Source of the DNA: Prosthecobacter debontii
Lineage (GTDB): Bacteria; Verrucomicrobiota; Verrucomicrobiia; Verrucomicrobiales; Akkermansiaceae
DNA: 11,970 nt
NCBI GenBank assembly: GCA_945885485.1
Contig: CAMCYT010000068.1
Span: forward strand, 1 to 11,970
Reading direction: 5' to 3'
Shown piece after piece: positions 6,042-11,970 of this stretch. Numbering within the stretch: the first letter of the stretch is position 1; the number at the start of each line of letters is the position of its first letter. The translations under genes were made by a program, and so were the position numbers. The notes under the pieces are model-generated. The model did not search any database, was not told the origin of the DNA, and saw only the letters and a list, made by a program, of their open reading frames with translations.

Positions 6042-7293
6042 CGCCGGGGATGATGGCTCCGTGCTTACGGAGAAGATCATGAATTTCTTTAAGCGGAATC
6101 TCTAGCGGAGTGGAACCCGCTTTTGCGGCAAGAGCGGCGACAGCGCCAGCGGCTTGGCCCATTCCCATGCACGAGGCTTGGACGCGCAGGCCAGAATTTG
6201 CCAATCGATCGCTGCTCACGCATCGCCCGGCGACGATGATGTTCTTGCTGCCTTTGGGAATGAGAGCGCGCAACGGAACCGTCGGGACGATGCCGGGTTT
6301 GAGGGGCTCCGGCTTCACTCCGCTCTTGGTGTGAAGATCGACTGGATAAAATGCGTAGCAAATCGCATCGTCGAATTTTTTCCCGGATCGGTAATCGTTC
6401 ACAGTGATCAAGGTTTCGCCATCGATGCGATAGCTCTCGCGGAAACCGGTTTCCGGCTGCATGTGCATCAGGCGCGCACCTTTCTTTTTACGAAGCGCCT
6501 CGAGAATCGATTTCCGTCCTGTTAGATTCGCATGAGTCACGGTGCGCGAGTTGGTGGATTCCGCGCCGTAAACATAAAGCCGGTGGATCTGATTCCGACC
6601 CGGATCATGCGCTTCTCCCATCATGTAAAGATAGGATCCCGGCTGGCGTTCTTTCTCACGCAAACGAGGAAAACCTAACATTCCAACCACTTCCGCTCCG
6701 CCGGTGCAGTCGATGATTTGTTTGCAGTTCACCCGGCGCTTGGTGCCAAATCCGATGCACTCGACCTGCCAACCCGTTTCGGTTTTCGTTACGGTTTGAG
6801 GAAACTCATGATAAGCGATTTGCACACCCGCCTGCTCACATTTTTCCTCAGCAAGAATCACGTAGAGAAATTGATTGATGAACACTTGGTTCTGCCAGTG
6901 ATGTTGCGGGACTTTTGAAAAATCAGGCATTGGGCCTTTGTCCAACTCGACACTTTCTTTGACCAACTCCCAGCCGATGCCTGCGATGATTTGTTTGCCC
7001 CATGCATCGAACAAACCGGGAAACGCCACGCCGCCCGTGGTCATGGCGCCGCCGAGTTGCGCACCGCGTTCGACGAGTAGGGTTTTCGCTCCGGCGCGTC
7101 CGGCTTGGATCGCGGCGATGACTCCGGCAGTGCCACCACCGACGACCAATACATCAATTTCCTGAGTGAGTTCCGGTTCAGCTGCGCTTGGCACAGGCGC
7201 GGCATGGACATCCGAAGTAGAGGCAATCCCGAGGCCGAGACCTGCGGTTCCTAGTAAGGAATGTTGAAGGAAATTTCTGCGGCTACTTTTCAT
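6034..7293 (-). CDS. Tat-exported FAD-dependent oxidoreductase (FAD_oxidored-type)
   Basis: 419 residues. The N-terminus has a twin-arginine signal, SRRNFLQ at 4-10 followed by a glycine/leucine-rich hydrophobic stretch and AHA-like processing near 29-33, so the folded flavoprotein is probably exported through Tat. The dinucleotide-binding fold is at 46-77: VVGGGTAG (50-57) is the GxGxxG loop and Glu75 in LLVERG would hold the FAD ribose. A second FAD segment near the C-terminus reads IIVAGRCVSSDRLANSGLRV. This architecture is widespread in Planctomycetes and Verrucomicrobia, often with no assigned substrate; related flavoproteins include fumarate-reductase-like enzymes. ATG 7293 was chosen because it begins the Tat signal and overlaps the apbE stop by 11 bp. 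The next gene starts inside its stop region, placing it in the middle of a tight operon with a flavin transferase and a membrane electron carrier. Confidence 0.87.
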   Translation of the reverse strand: MKSSRRNFLQHSLLGTAGLGLGIASTSDVHAAPVPSAAEPELTQEIDVLVVGGGTAGVIAAIQAGRAGAKTLLVERGAQLGGAMTTGGVAFPGLFDAWGKQIIAGIGWELVKESVELDKGPMPDFSKVPQHHWQNQVFINQFLYVILAEEKCEQAGVQIAYHEFPQTVTKTETGWQVECIGFGTKRRVNCKQIIDCTGGAEVVGMLGFPRLREKERQPGSYLYMMGEAHDPGRNQIHRLYVYGAESTNSRTVTHANLTGRKSILEALRKKKGARLMHMQPETGFRESYRIDGETLITVNDYRSGKKFDDAICYAFYPVDLHTKSGVKPEPLKPGIVPTVPLRALIPKGSKNIIVAGRCVSSDRLANSGLRVQASCMGMGQAAGAVAALAAKAGSTPLEIPLKEIHDLLRKHGAIIPGDV

Positions 7294-8278
7294 CAATGAA
7301 TGGCTTTTTAGGTTCTTGAGAACGTGCATTGGCGGGCGATTCTTGCAAAGTCCGGATTTTTACATCGCGCACCCCGGGGAGTTTTTTCAATGTAGCTTCA
7401 GCATCCGCGCCCATCACGCAGGCGGCGGTCGCAAGAGCATCGCTGAGTGCTGCACGATCGGCAACCACCGTGACAGCGATGCGGCGTGTAAGCCCGAGGC
7501 CCGTTGCGGGATCGAGGATGTGGGAATATTTTACACCATCGATTTCGACGGATTGATGGAGATCGCCAGAAGTGGAAACGGCGGCGTTTGAAAGCATGAG
7601 AATTTCGTCGCGCTTATTCAGATCGAATGTCTGCACTGCCACGTTCCAGCCATCGCGCCCCGGCGGTGGACTGCCAAGCCGGATATCGCCACCGGCCACA
7701 ATCATGGATTGATGAATTCCGGCTGCGATAAGTGATTCGAGCATGAGATCGGCAGCGTAGCCTTTGGCAATGCCGCCGAGATCAAACGCCATGTTTTTTT
7801 GTAGAAGTTTGATGCTGTGGGTTTTCTCATCCAAGGTGAAATGTTTCCAACCGACCGCATCACGAGCGGACTCGAGTTTTTCCGGATCGGGCAAAAGCCT
7901 GCTCTTGCGTGTCTCACGCCAGAGCTTTGTCAGCGGACCTAGCGTGGGATCAAAGGCACCATGAGTGGTTACGGCCATCTCGCGCGAATATTCTAACAGA
8001 TCATAAAGCAGAGGATCTAGCGAAATCGGCGTATCGATAGATTTTGAAGCGAGTCGAGTAAGCTCACTGTCTGGTAGATAGTCAGAGGCGGTGATGTTTA
8101 CCTTTTCCGCGATAGCAAAAGCATTCTCTGCCGCTTTTTGCGCAGCCGCTTGGTCATCAGTATAGCAAACGATCGTGAAGCGCGTGGCCATAAGCTCGCG
8201 TTCGAAACTATATTTTTCTCCCACCGCTGAGAGTGTGAGCGAAAGCAAGATGACCGGAGCTGTTAGAAAATAACGCAT
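7283..8278 (-). CDS. apbE: FAD:protein FMN transferase, ApbE family
   Basis: 331 residues with a Sec signal (about 1-19) and no lipobox Cys, so exported and soluble or signal-anchored. Family motifs appear in order: ELMATRF (28-34), FDPTLGPLTKLW (109-120), DLGGIAKGYAAD (166-177), AGGDIR (195-200), SGDLHQ (237-242), HILDPATG (253-260) and SDALATA (279-285). Asp280 and Thr284 in the last are expected to bind the catalytic Mg2+. ApbE splits FAD and attaches FMN through a phosphoester bond to a Thr/Ser in target proteins outside the cytoplasm. ATG 8278 lies 2 bp after the stop of the upstream hydrolase gene, and the stop overlaps the FAD-oxidoreductase start. The local target could be the DUF4405-like protein two genes downstream; otherwise its substrates (Rnf, Nqr or FMN-binding proteins) are encoded elsewhere. 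All key motifs are intact. Confidence 0.95.
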   Translation of the reverse strand: MRYFLTAPVILLSLTLSAVGEKYSFERELMATRFTIVCYTDDQAAAQKAAENAFAIAEKVNITASDYLPDSELTRLASKSIDTPISLDPLLYDLLEYSREMAVTTHGAFDPTLGPLTKLWRETRKSRLLPDPEKLESARDAVGWKHFTLDEKTHSIKLLQKNMAFDLGGIAKGYAADLMLESLIAAGIHQSMIVAGGDIRLGSPPPGRDGWNVAVQTFDLNKRDEILMLSNAAVSTSGDLHQSVEIDGVKYSHILDPATGLGLTRRIAVTVVADRAALSDALATAACVMGADAEATLKKLPGVRDVKIRTLQESPANARSQEPKKPFIDEK

Positions 8279-8280
8279 GG

Positions 8281-9147
8281 TCAAGGAGTCCAGCCTTGAG
8301 TCTTCAGCCAGAACACGAGGTCTTGGGTCCACGGATGGCGCGTGGCGGGATCACCCTTACTGCCGAGTCCCATGCCGTGCGCGCCTTTTTGATAAACATG
8401 GAAATCAAACGGAACTTTGTTTTTCCGCAACGCGCTCGCGAACAACATGCTGTTTTCAACAGGCACCCCGCCGTCCTCAAATGTATGCCAGATAAAGCAA
8501 GGCGGTGTGTTTTCCTTCACCTGCAGTTCACTGGAAAGCAAGGTGACGAGCTCTTCGGATGGATTGTCACCGAGCAGGTTCTTCTTTGATCCTTTGTGCG
8601 TGAACTCACCCATCGTGATCACCGCATAACACAGCACTCCAATATCCGGGCGGGAGCTCTGGCGATCAATCGGATCCGTGGCCTCCACGTTACCAGCATC
8701 AAATTGGGTGAGAAGGGTCGATGCCAAATGCCCACCTGCGGAAGAACCCATGATGCCGATTTTGGTGGGATCGATATTCCATTCCGTGGCGCGTGAACGC
8801 ACCATACGAACCGCGCGGGCAGCATCGTTGAGCATCACGGGATGGCGGTATCCAGCTGAACCTAGGCGATATTTCAAAACAAAAGCCGCGATGCCCTGTT
8901 CGTTGAGAAATTTTGCGTAATGCGATCCTTCGTGGTCCGCTAGTCCGCCGTAACCCCCGCCGGGGCAAATCACCATCGCCGCACGAGCAGGGCCGGGTTT
9001 TTCTGGCAGATATGGAGTAAGAGTTGGAATATCTTTCGGGGTCTCACCCATCGCACCCGGGGCTTTTTCCGACCACAATGGCAAGGGCTCAGCTGCATAA
9101 ATATGGGTCACCAACAGCATAGACAGAATCATTGCGCGCTTCATCAT
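8281..9147 (-). CDS. Exported alpha/beta hydrolase, carbohydrate-esterase-like
   Basis: 288 residues with a signal peptide (MMKRAMILSMLLVTHIYAA). The catalytic apparatus of an alpha/beta hydrolase is intact: oxyanion loop PGGGYGG (62-68), nucleophile elbow GSSAGGH (134-140, Ser136), acid Asp225 in HTFEDGGVPVENS (221-233), and His257 in KGAHGMG (254-260). The PGGGY and H-T-x-x-D-x-x-V-P-V-x-N-S patterns are typical of the bacterial endo-xylanase-associated or acetyl-ester esterases found with polysaccharide utilisation genes, which remove acyl groups from sugar polymers. It is the first gene of a minus-strand operon, with apbE starting 2 bp after its stop. This placement with redox genes is odd for a polysaccharide esterase: it could provide the substrate of the oxidoreductase, or simply share a promoter. 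Two adjacent ATGs (9147, 9144) are equally possible starts. Confidence 0.87.
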   Translation of the reverse strand: MMKRAMILSMLLVTHIYAAEPLPLWSEKAPGAMGETPKDIPTLTPYLPEKPGPARAAMVICPGGGYGGLADHEGSHYAKFLNEQGIAAFVLKYRLGSAGYRHPVMLNDAARAVRMVRSRATEWNIDPTKIGIMGSSAGGHLASTLLTQFDAGNVEATDPIDRQSSRPDIGVLCYAVITMGEFTHKGSKKNLLGDNPSEELVTLLSSELQVKENTPPCFIWHTFEDGGVPVENSMLFASALRKNKVPFDFHVYQKGAHGMGLGSKGDPATRHPWTQDLVFWLKTQGWTP

Positions 9148-9330
9148 GACTAGATCCTAGGTCGATTTTTTGAAAATGAAAACCACGGAATCGGGTGCAG
9201 TAGGTCAGGGCGATCAAGTTAGGTAGAACCCTGGGACAAACGGAGCGCTTGGGTCTTTCGGTTTGATTCAACTTCTTCTCTCGTTCTCTGTCCTTGCATC
9301 TTGGCAAGATGGCGGCTTGGCTACTCCGCG
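9148..9330. other. Divergent spacer between hydrolase-apbE operon and permease operon
   Basis: These 183 bp separate the start of the minus-strand operon (9147) from the permease ATG (9331), so both promoters must lie here. It includes a copy of the AACCACGGAA core (9181-9190) also found in the 2096-2228 repeat, and the 15-bp dyad at 9297-9311. I did not find a clear Zur-type or Fur-type box, nor a good sigma-70 promoter. Confidence 0.5.
9297..9311. promoter_or_regulatory. Perfect 7-1-7 dyad, candidate operator of permease operon
   Basis: CATCTTG-G-CAAGATG is a perfect inverted repeat with one central base, ending 19 bp before the permease ATG. Size and location suit a dimeric repressor site, although the pattern does not match any regulator motif I know. 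A rival reading is chance, or that the upstream TTG (9301) is the true start, which would put the dyad partly inside the gene. Confidence 0.35.
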
Positions 9331-10308
9331 ATGAGCTCTGATGCCCAACAGGACTTCGCATACGCGTTTTTGAGTATCCTTTTCGAGGGTGCTCCGTTCA
9401 TCCTTTTGGGCACGATTATCAGTGGATTTATTGACATCTATCTTCCGGCAGGGACGATGGATCGGTTTCTTCCCAAAAACCGCAATCTCGCGGTGTTGGC
9501 GGCTGGTTTGATGGGGGCGGTTTTTCCGGTATGCGAGTGTGCGGTGGTCCCGGTGATCCGCAGATTGGTGAGCAAAGGCCTGCCGGTGAGTTATGCAATT
9601 ACTTATATGTTAGCCGCGCCCATCGTGAACCCGATCACCGCACTGAGCACGTGGAAGGCGTTTCAGGGTCAGGGGCCATGGATGATGACAGGCGGACGAG
9701 TTCTTTTAGGTTACCTGGTTGCGGTGGGCGTGGGCTTGGTCATCGCCCGCTTTTCGATGCGTTCCATTCTACGCAAGAGCTTGGTCGATAAAATCGAGAA
9801 AGAGGCTGCTATACCCAAAGCAGAGGAACCCTGCTCAGGTTGCTGTGGACATCATCATGACCACGATCATGCACATGAGCATCCGAAAGAAGATGGACGC
9901 CTCGTTGCCGCGATGCGATCCGCACAGAAAGATTTCGTCGATGTCGGCGTGTATTTCACGATAGGTGTGGCGATCACCGCGCTGTTCAACACAGGAATCG
10001 CACCAGGCGCAGTCTGGCTGGATGGCCTAGCAGGAAATACGTTCATCGCCCCAGCTGCATTGATGGCTCTGGCATTTATCCTGAGTCTATGCAGCACATC
10101 CGATGCGTTTATTGCCGCGACTCTCGCGAAATTCACTTGGGGTGCAAAACTCGCGTTTCTCACCTTCGGGCCGATGTTTGATGTGAAATTACTCTTTCTT
10201 TATCAATCGGTGTTGCGGAAAAAATTCATCCTCTACCTCGGAGTGGCACTTTTCGTCGTGATTTGGTTGGTATCCATTGCTGCTCAAAAATGGGTAATCC
10301 CATCATGA
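9331..10308 (+). CDS. Permease of the DUF318/ArsP_1 (YraQ/YcgR-like) family, putative metal exporter
   Basis: 325-residue integral membrane protein with about eight hydrophobic segments split into two halves. The first half holds the family motif FPVCECAVVPV (65-75) and AAPIVNPIT (95-103); the second repeats the plan with LCSTSDAF (253-260) and GPMFDVK (280-286). A cytoplasmic linker at 168-184 is rich in Cys and His (CSGCCGHHHDHDHAHEH), which points to binding of a soft or borderline metal such as Zn, Cu or Ni. Some relatives export organoarsenicals, but the His-rich linker and the TIGR03943 partner favour a metal role; the cargo is not known. ATG 9331 was chosen over TTG 9301 because the earlier codons add an unrelated basic stretch. 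The stop overlaps the next start by 4 bp (ATGA), so the two proteins are probably made together. Confidence 0.87.
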   Translation: MSSDAQQDFAYAFLSILFEGAPFILLGTIISGFIDIYLPAGTMDRFLPKNRNLAVLAAGLMGAVFPVCECAVVPVIRRLVSKGLPVSYAITYMLAAPIVNPITALSTWKAFQGQGPWMMTGGRVLLGYLVAVGVGLVIARFSMRSILRKSLVDKIEKEAAIPKAEEPCSGCCGHHHDHDHAHEHPKEDGRLVAAMRSAQKDFVDVGVYFTIGVAITALFNTGIAPGAVWLDGLAGNTFIAPAALMALAFILSLCSTSDAFIAATLAKFTWGAKLAFLTFGPMFDVKLLFLYQSVLRKKFILYLGVALFVVIWLVSIAAQKWVIPS

Positions 10309-11123
10309 AACCTGAACTCCGCAGAATCTTCTTTTCGCTCTCCGTCCTACTATGGGCAGGGGCGCTGTTGTATTTCTATGGATCGGGTCGACTGATTCAT
10401 TACCTTATTTCAGATTTCCGTCCCATCGCTTTGTTTGGTGGTTTGGGTCTGGCGGTTTTGGGAACGTTCAATCTGCTAACAGCTCGTCAAACTGCGAGCT
10501 GCGGGCATGACCACGGTGAAGGCGATGATCACGACCACGAAGGTGGCGACATGAATCCCATCGTATCTCTGCTTCTGATGGTTGCACCAGTTGCGCTCTC
10601 GATGGTGTGGACGAGTGATGACTTTTCCCAAACCACACTTGCCAGAAAAGGCCTTTACGATGGAGGTCCCAGCGCCACAGAAAGCAAGTTTTTCGCCACC
10701 ATGCTGCCGCCACTAACCCTAGAGGAAATCGAGAAAGGCCATCGCCGCACGGCTGATGGCTACTTGGAGTTCAATCTGATGGAATTGTTTTTCGCGACGG
10801 GAGATCGAGAGTTGCAGGGGCTGCTGAATGGGTTGGAGATTGAGACTGAAGGACGGATCGTAGAGGAAAAAGTGAACAACCCAAATGGGACTCGGATGCG
10901 GCTTTATCGAGTTTTCATGACCTGTTGCGCGGCAGACTCACGGGCGATTCCTGTCATTCTGGAATTCGGAAAAGAACCCCCATTGCTACCAGATAACGGC
11001 TGGATCAAAGTGGCGGGCAAAATGACTTTTCCTGAGGAGAACGGGACTTTGCAGGCAGTCATAGAAGTAGCTAGAGCAACGGTTGCAGAAGCACCACAAG
11101 AGGATAAGTTCCTACGCAACTGA
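10305..11123 (+). CDS. TIGR03943/DUF1980 (YcgQ-like) permease partner protein
   Basis: 272 residues, starting in an ATGA overlap with the permease stop. Two N-terminal membrane segments (about 9-26 and 38-59) are followed by a His/Asp-rich loop, CGHDHGEGDDHDHEGG (66-81), and a third hydrophobic segment at 84-101. The rest (about 102-272) is a soluble domain ending in the family's conserved MTCCAADS block (206-212, Cys207-Cys208) and an OB-like region with GWIKVAGKM (232-240). This layout matches the partner that usually accompanies DUF318 permeases, such as YcgQ with YcgR in Bacillus. The pair is thought to move a transition metal across the membrane; the direction is not settled. Both products have their own metal-binding segment, which suggests a hand-over between them. 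The in-frame GTG at 10263 is not needed. Confidence 0.86.
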   Translation: MKPELRRIFFSLSVLLWAGALLYFYGSGRLIHYLISDFRPIALFGGLGLAVLGTFNLLTARQTASCGHDHGEGDDHDHEGGDMNPIVSLLLMVAPVALSMVWTSDDFSQTTLARKGLYDGGPSATESKFFATMLPPLTLEEIEKGHRRTADGYLEFNLMELFFATGDRELQGLLNGLEIETEGRIVEEKVNNPNGTRMRLYRVFMTCCAADSRAIPVILEFGKEPPLLPDNGWIKVAGKMTFPEENGTLQAVIEVARATVAEAPQEDKFLRN

Positions 11124-11208
11124 TAAAACCAACGGAGTCTTGCGGTAAAATAGATGCCTGACTTAACACCAAACCCACACCCATTTCAGGTCAGAAAAAT
11201 CACCCAAC

Positions 11209-11970
11209 ATGAAACCCGCATTCCTTCTCTCCACCATCTTTTTATCAGTAACATGTGGCGCCTTCGCTGATATTCAAACTTTCGAAGGCGATGGCTTTGG
11301 TGAATGGCAGACAGAAGGCAAGGCATTCGGCTTATCCCCCGTTCACGAGAAGCTCGATGGAATGGAAAAACCTTTCACGAATTTCGCCAACGATGCTTTC
11401 GCTTTATCCGCTCACGGCGGTAATGATGCGGTGGGAACCTTAACATCACCAGAAATCAAGATCGGCAGTGACTACTTGATGTTCCTCGTCGCTGGTGGCG
11501 ACACTCCAGCAAAATTGGCAGTGCAATTAATCATAGACGGTAAGGTCGTCATGGAGGCGACCGGCAAAAAAAGCCAACATTTCAGCAACGTTGTATGGGA
11601 CGTCAAAAAATTCAAAGGTAAGAACGCAGTGATCCGCATTGTGGATGATGCGAAAGACGAATGGGGATACATTGCTGTGGATCATTTCATGCAGGAAAAC
11701 TACGCAAACTCGAGATTTCCTAGCTCGACCAAAAAAGGCAAGCCATACGCAGAAGGCCTTGTTTCCTCTGCTGAGCTAGCTGGTGCGATGATTCCAAAAG
11801 ACAGCACACTCGTCATCGATGCGACTTTCAAAAAAGAAGGCATCAAATCGCCAACCGCCCTAACCTTTGACGACAAGGGGAATGTTTATGTCGCAGAGAC
11901 TCATCGTTTCCGCCACGGCATCGAAGACGATCGCAATCATCTCTACTGGTATCTGGATGATCTTCAATCC
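11209..11970 (+). CDS. PVC-type haem-binding (CxxCH family) large exported protein, 5' part only
   Basis: ATG at 11209 opens 254 codons to the window edge with no stop. A Sec signal occupies about 1-20 (cut GAFA-DIQ). Residues 22-162 form a beta-sandwich domain, with IQTFEGDGFGEWQTEGKAFG at the start and WGYIAVDHF at the end, resembling the sandwich found beside GH32 barrels and at the front of PVC haem proteins. Residues about 203-254 begin a beta-propeller-like part: LTFDDKGNVYVAETHRFRHG and then YWYLDDLQS closely follow the start of the large PVC membrane-bound dehydrogenase or haem-binding proteins, which are usually near 1000 residues and end in a cytochrome c CxxCH domain. That C-terminal domain is beyond the window, so the haem is inferred. 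The gene is 85 bp after the TIGR03943 gene, with no terminator seen between. No Shine-Dalgarno is visible. Confidence 0.8.
   Translation, partial: MKPAFLLSTIFLSVTCGAFADIQTFEGDGFGEWQTEGKAFGLSPVHEKLDGMEKPFTNFANDAFALSAHGGNDAVGTLTSPEIKIGSDYLMFLVAGGDTPAKLAVQLIIDGKVVMEATGKKSQHFSNVVWDVKKFKGKNAVIRIVDDAKDEWGYIAVDHFMQENYANSRFPSSTKKGKPYAEGLVSSAELAGAMIPKDSTLVIDATFKKEGIKSPTALTFDDKGNVYVAETHRFRHGIEDDRNHLYWYLDDLQS

Noticed and set aside
7283..7293. Frameshift or fusion between ApbE and the FAD oxidoreductase
   Set aside because: The 11-bp overlap joins two complete genes, with the ApbE end and the Tat signal of the next protein both intact; it is ordinary operon overlap.
9148..9163. Possible palindrome around CTAGATCCTAG before the hydrolase start
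   Set aside because: Only the outer CTAG half-sites pair; the centre does not, so it is not a convincing operator.
9148..9330. Zur or Fur box for the permease operon
   Set aside because: I looked for the usual AT-rich palindromes on both strands and found none; metal control is possible but not supported by a known site.

Overview
The window looks like chromosomal DNA from a free-living, polymer-degrading bacterium of the PVC superphylum, most likely Verrucomicrobia. The evidence is the gene content: an N-terminal fragment of a large PVC-type haem-binding (CxxCH family) protein, an exported ThuA-domain protein, a Tat-exported FAD-dependent oxidoreductase of the type common in that group, two exported esterase-like alpha/beta hydrolases, and an alpha-L-rhamnosidase-like glycosidase. 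Most open reading frames begin with export signals, and almost none of the chosen starts has a recognisable Shine-Dalgarno sequence. I saw no rRNA, tRNA, CRISPR, transposase or phage gene.

Layout. 1-836 (-): 5' part of a GH78-like rhamnosidase, cut by the window edge. 1127-2008 (-): exported alpha/beta hydrolase. 2009-2337: divergent spacer holding a 133-bp inverted-repeat element and a separate hairpin. 2338-3570 (+): exported serpin with an Arg-Ser reactive bond. 3605-3644: strong bidirectional terminator. 3659-4018 (-): small ABM-type dimeric alpha-beta-barrel protein. 4144-5109 (+): exported ThuA-like protein, convergent with the next operon and only 2 bp from it. 5112-9147 (-): four-gene operon, in transcription order alpha/beta hydrolase, ApbE flavin transferase, Tat-exported FAD oxidoreductase, and a membrane protein joining a DUF4405-like haem/TM region to a DUF2271-like periplasmic region. 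9331-11123 (+): two-gene operon for a DUF318/ArsP_1-type permease and its TIGR03943/DUF1980 partner, both with His/Cys-rich segments. 11209-11970 (+): 5' part of the PVC-type haem-binding protein.

How they may work together. The most interesting unit is the 5112-9147 operon. Its last three genes overlap or nearly abut, and together they supply a flavin transferase, an exported flavoprotein, and a membrane protein with an H-x13-H helix plus a near-consensus flavinylation motif (DAVTSPT). I infer an extracytosolic flavin-based electron-transfer module whose substrate is unknown. The link between the parts comes from gene order and motif reading and has not been demonstrated. The divergent permease pair probably moves a transition metal. 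The remaining genes (rhamnosidase, esterases, ThuA, PVC haem protein) fit breakdown of decorated plant or algal polysaccharide, and the serpin fits protection against external proteases.
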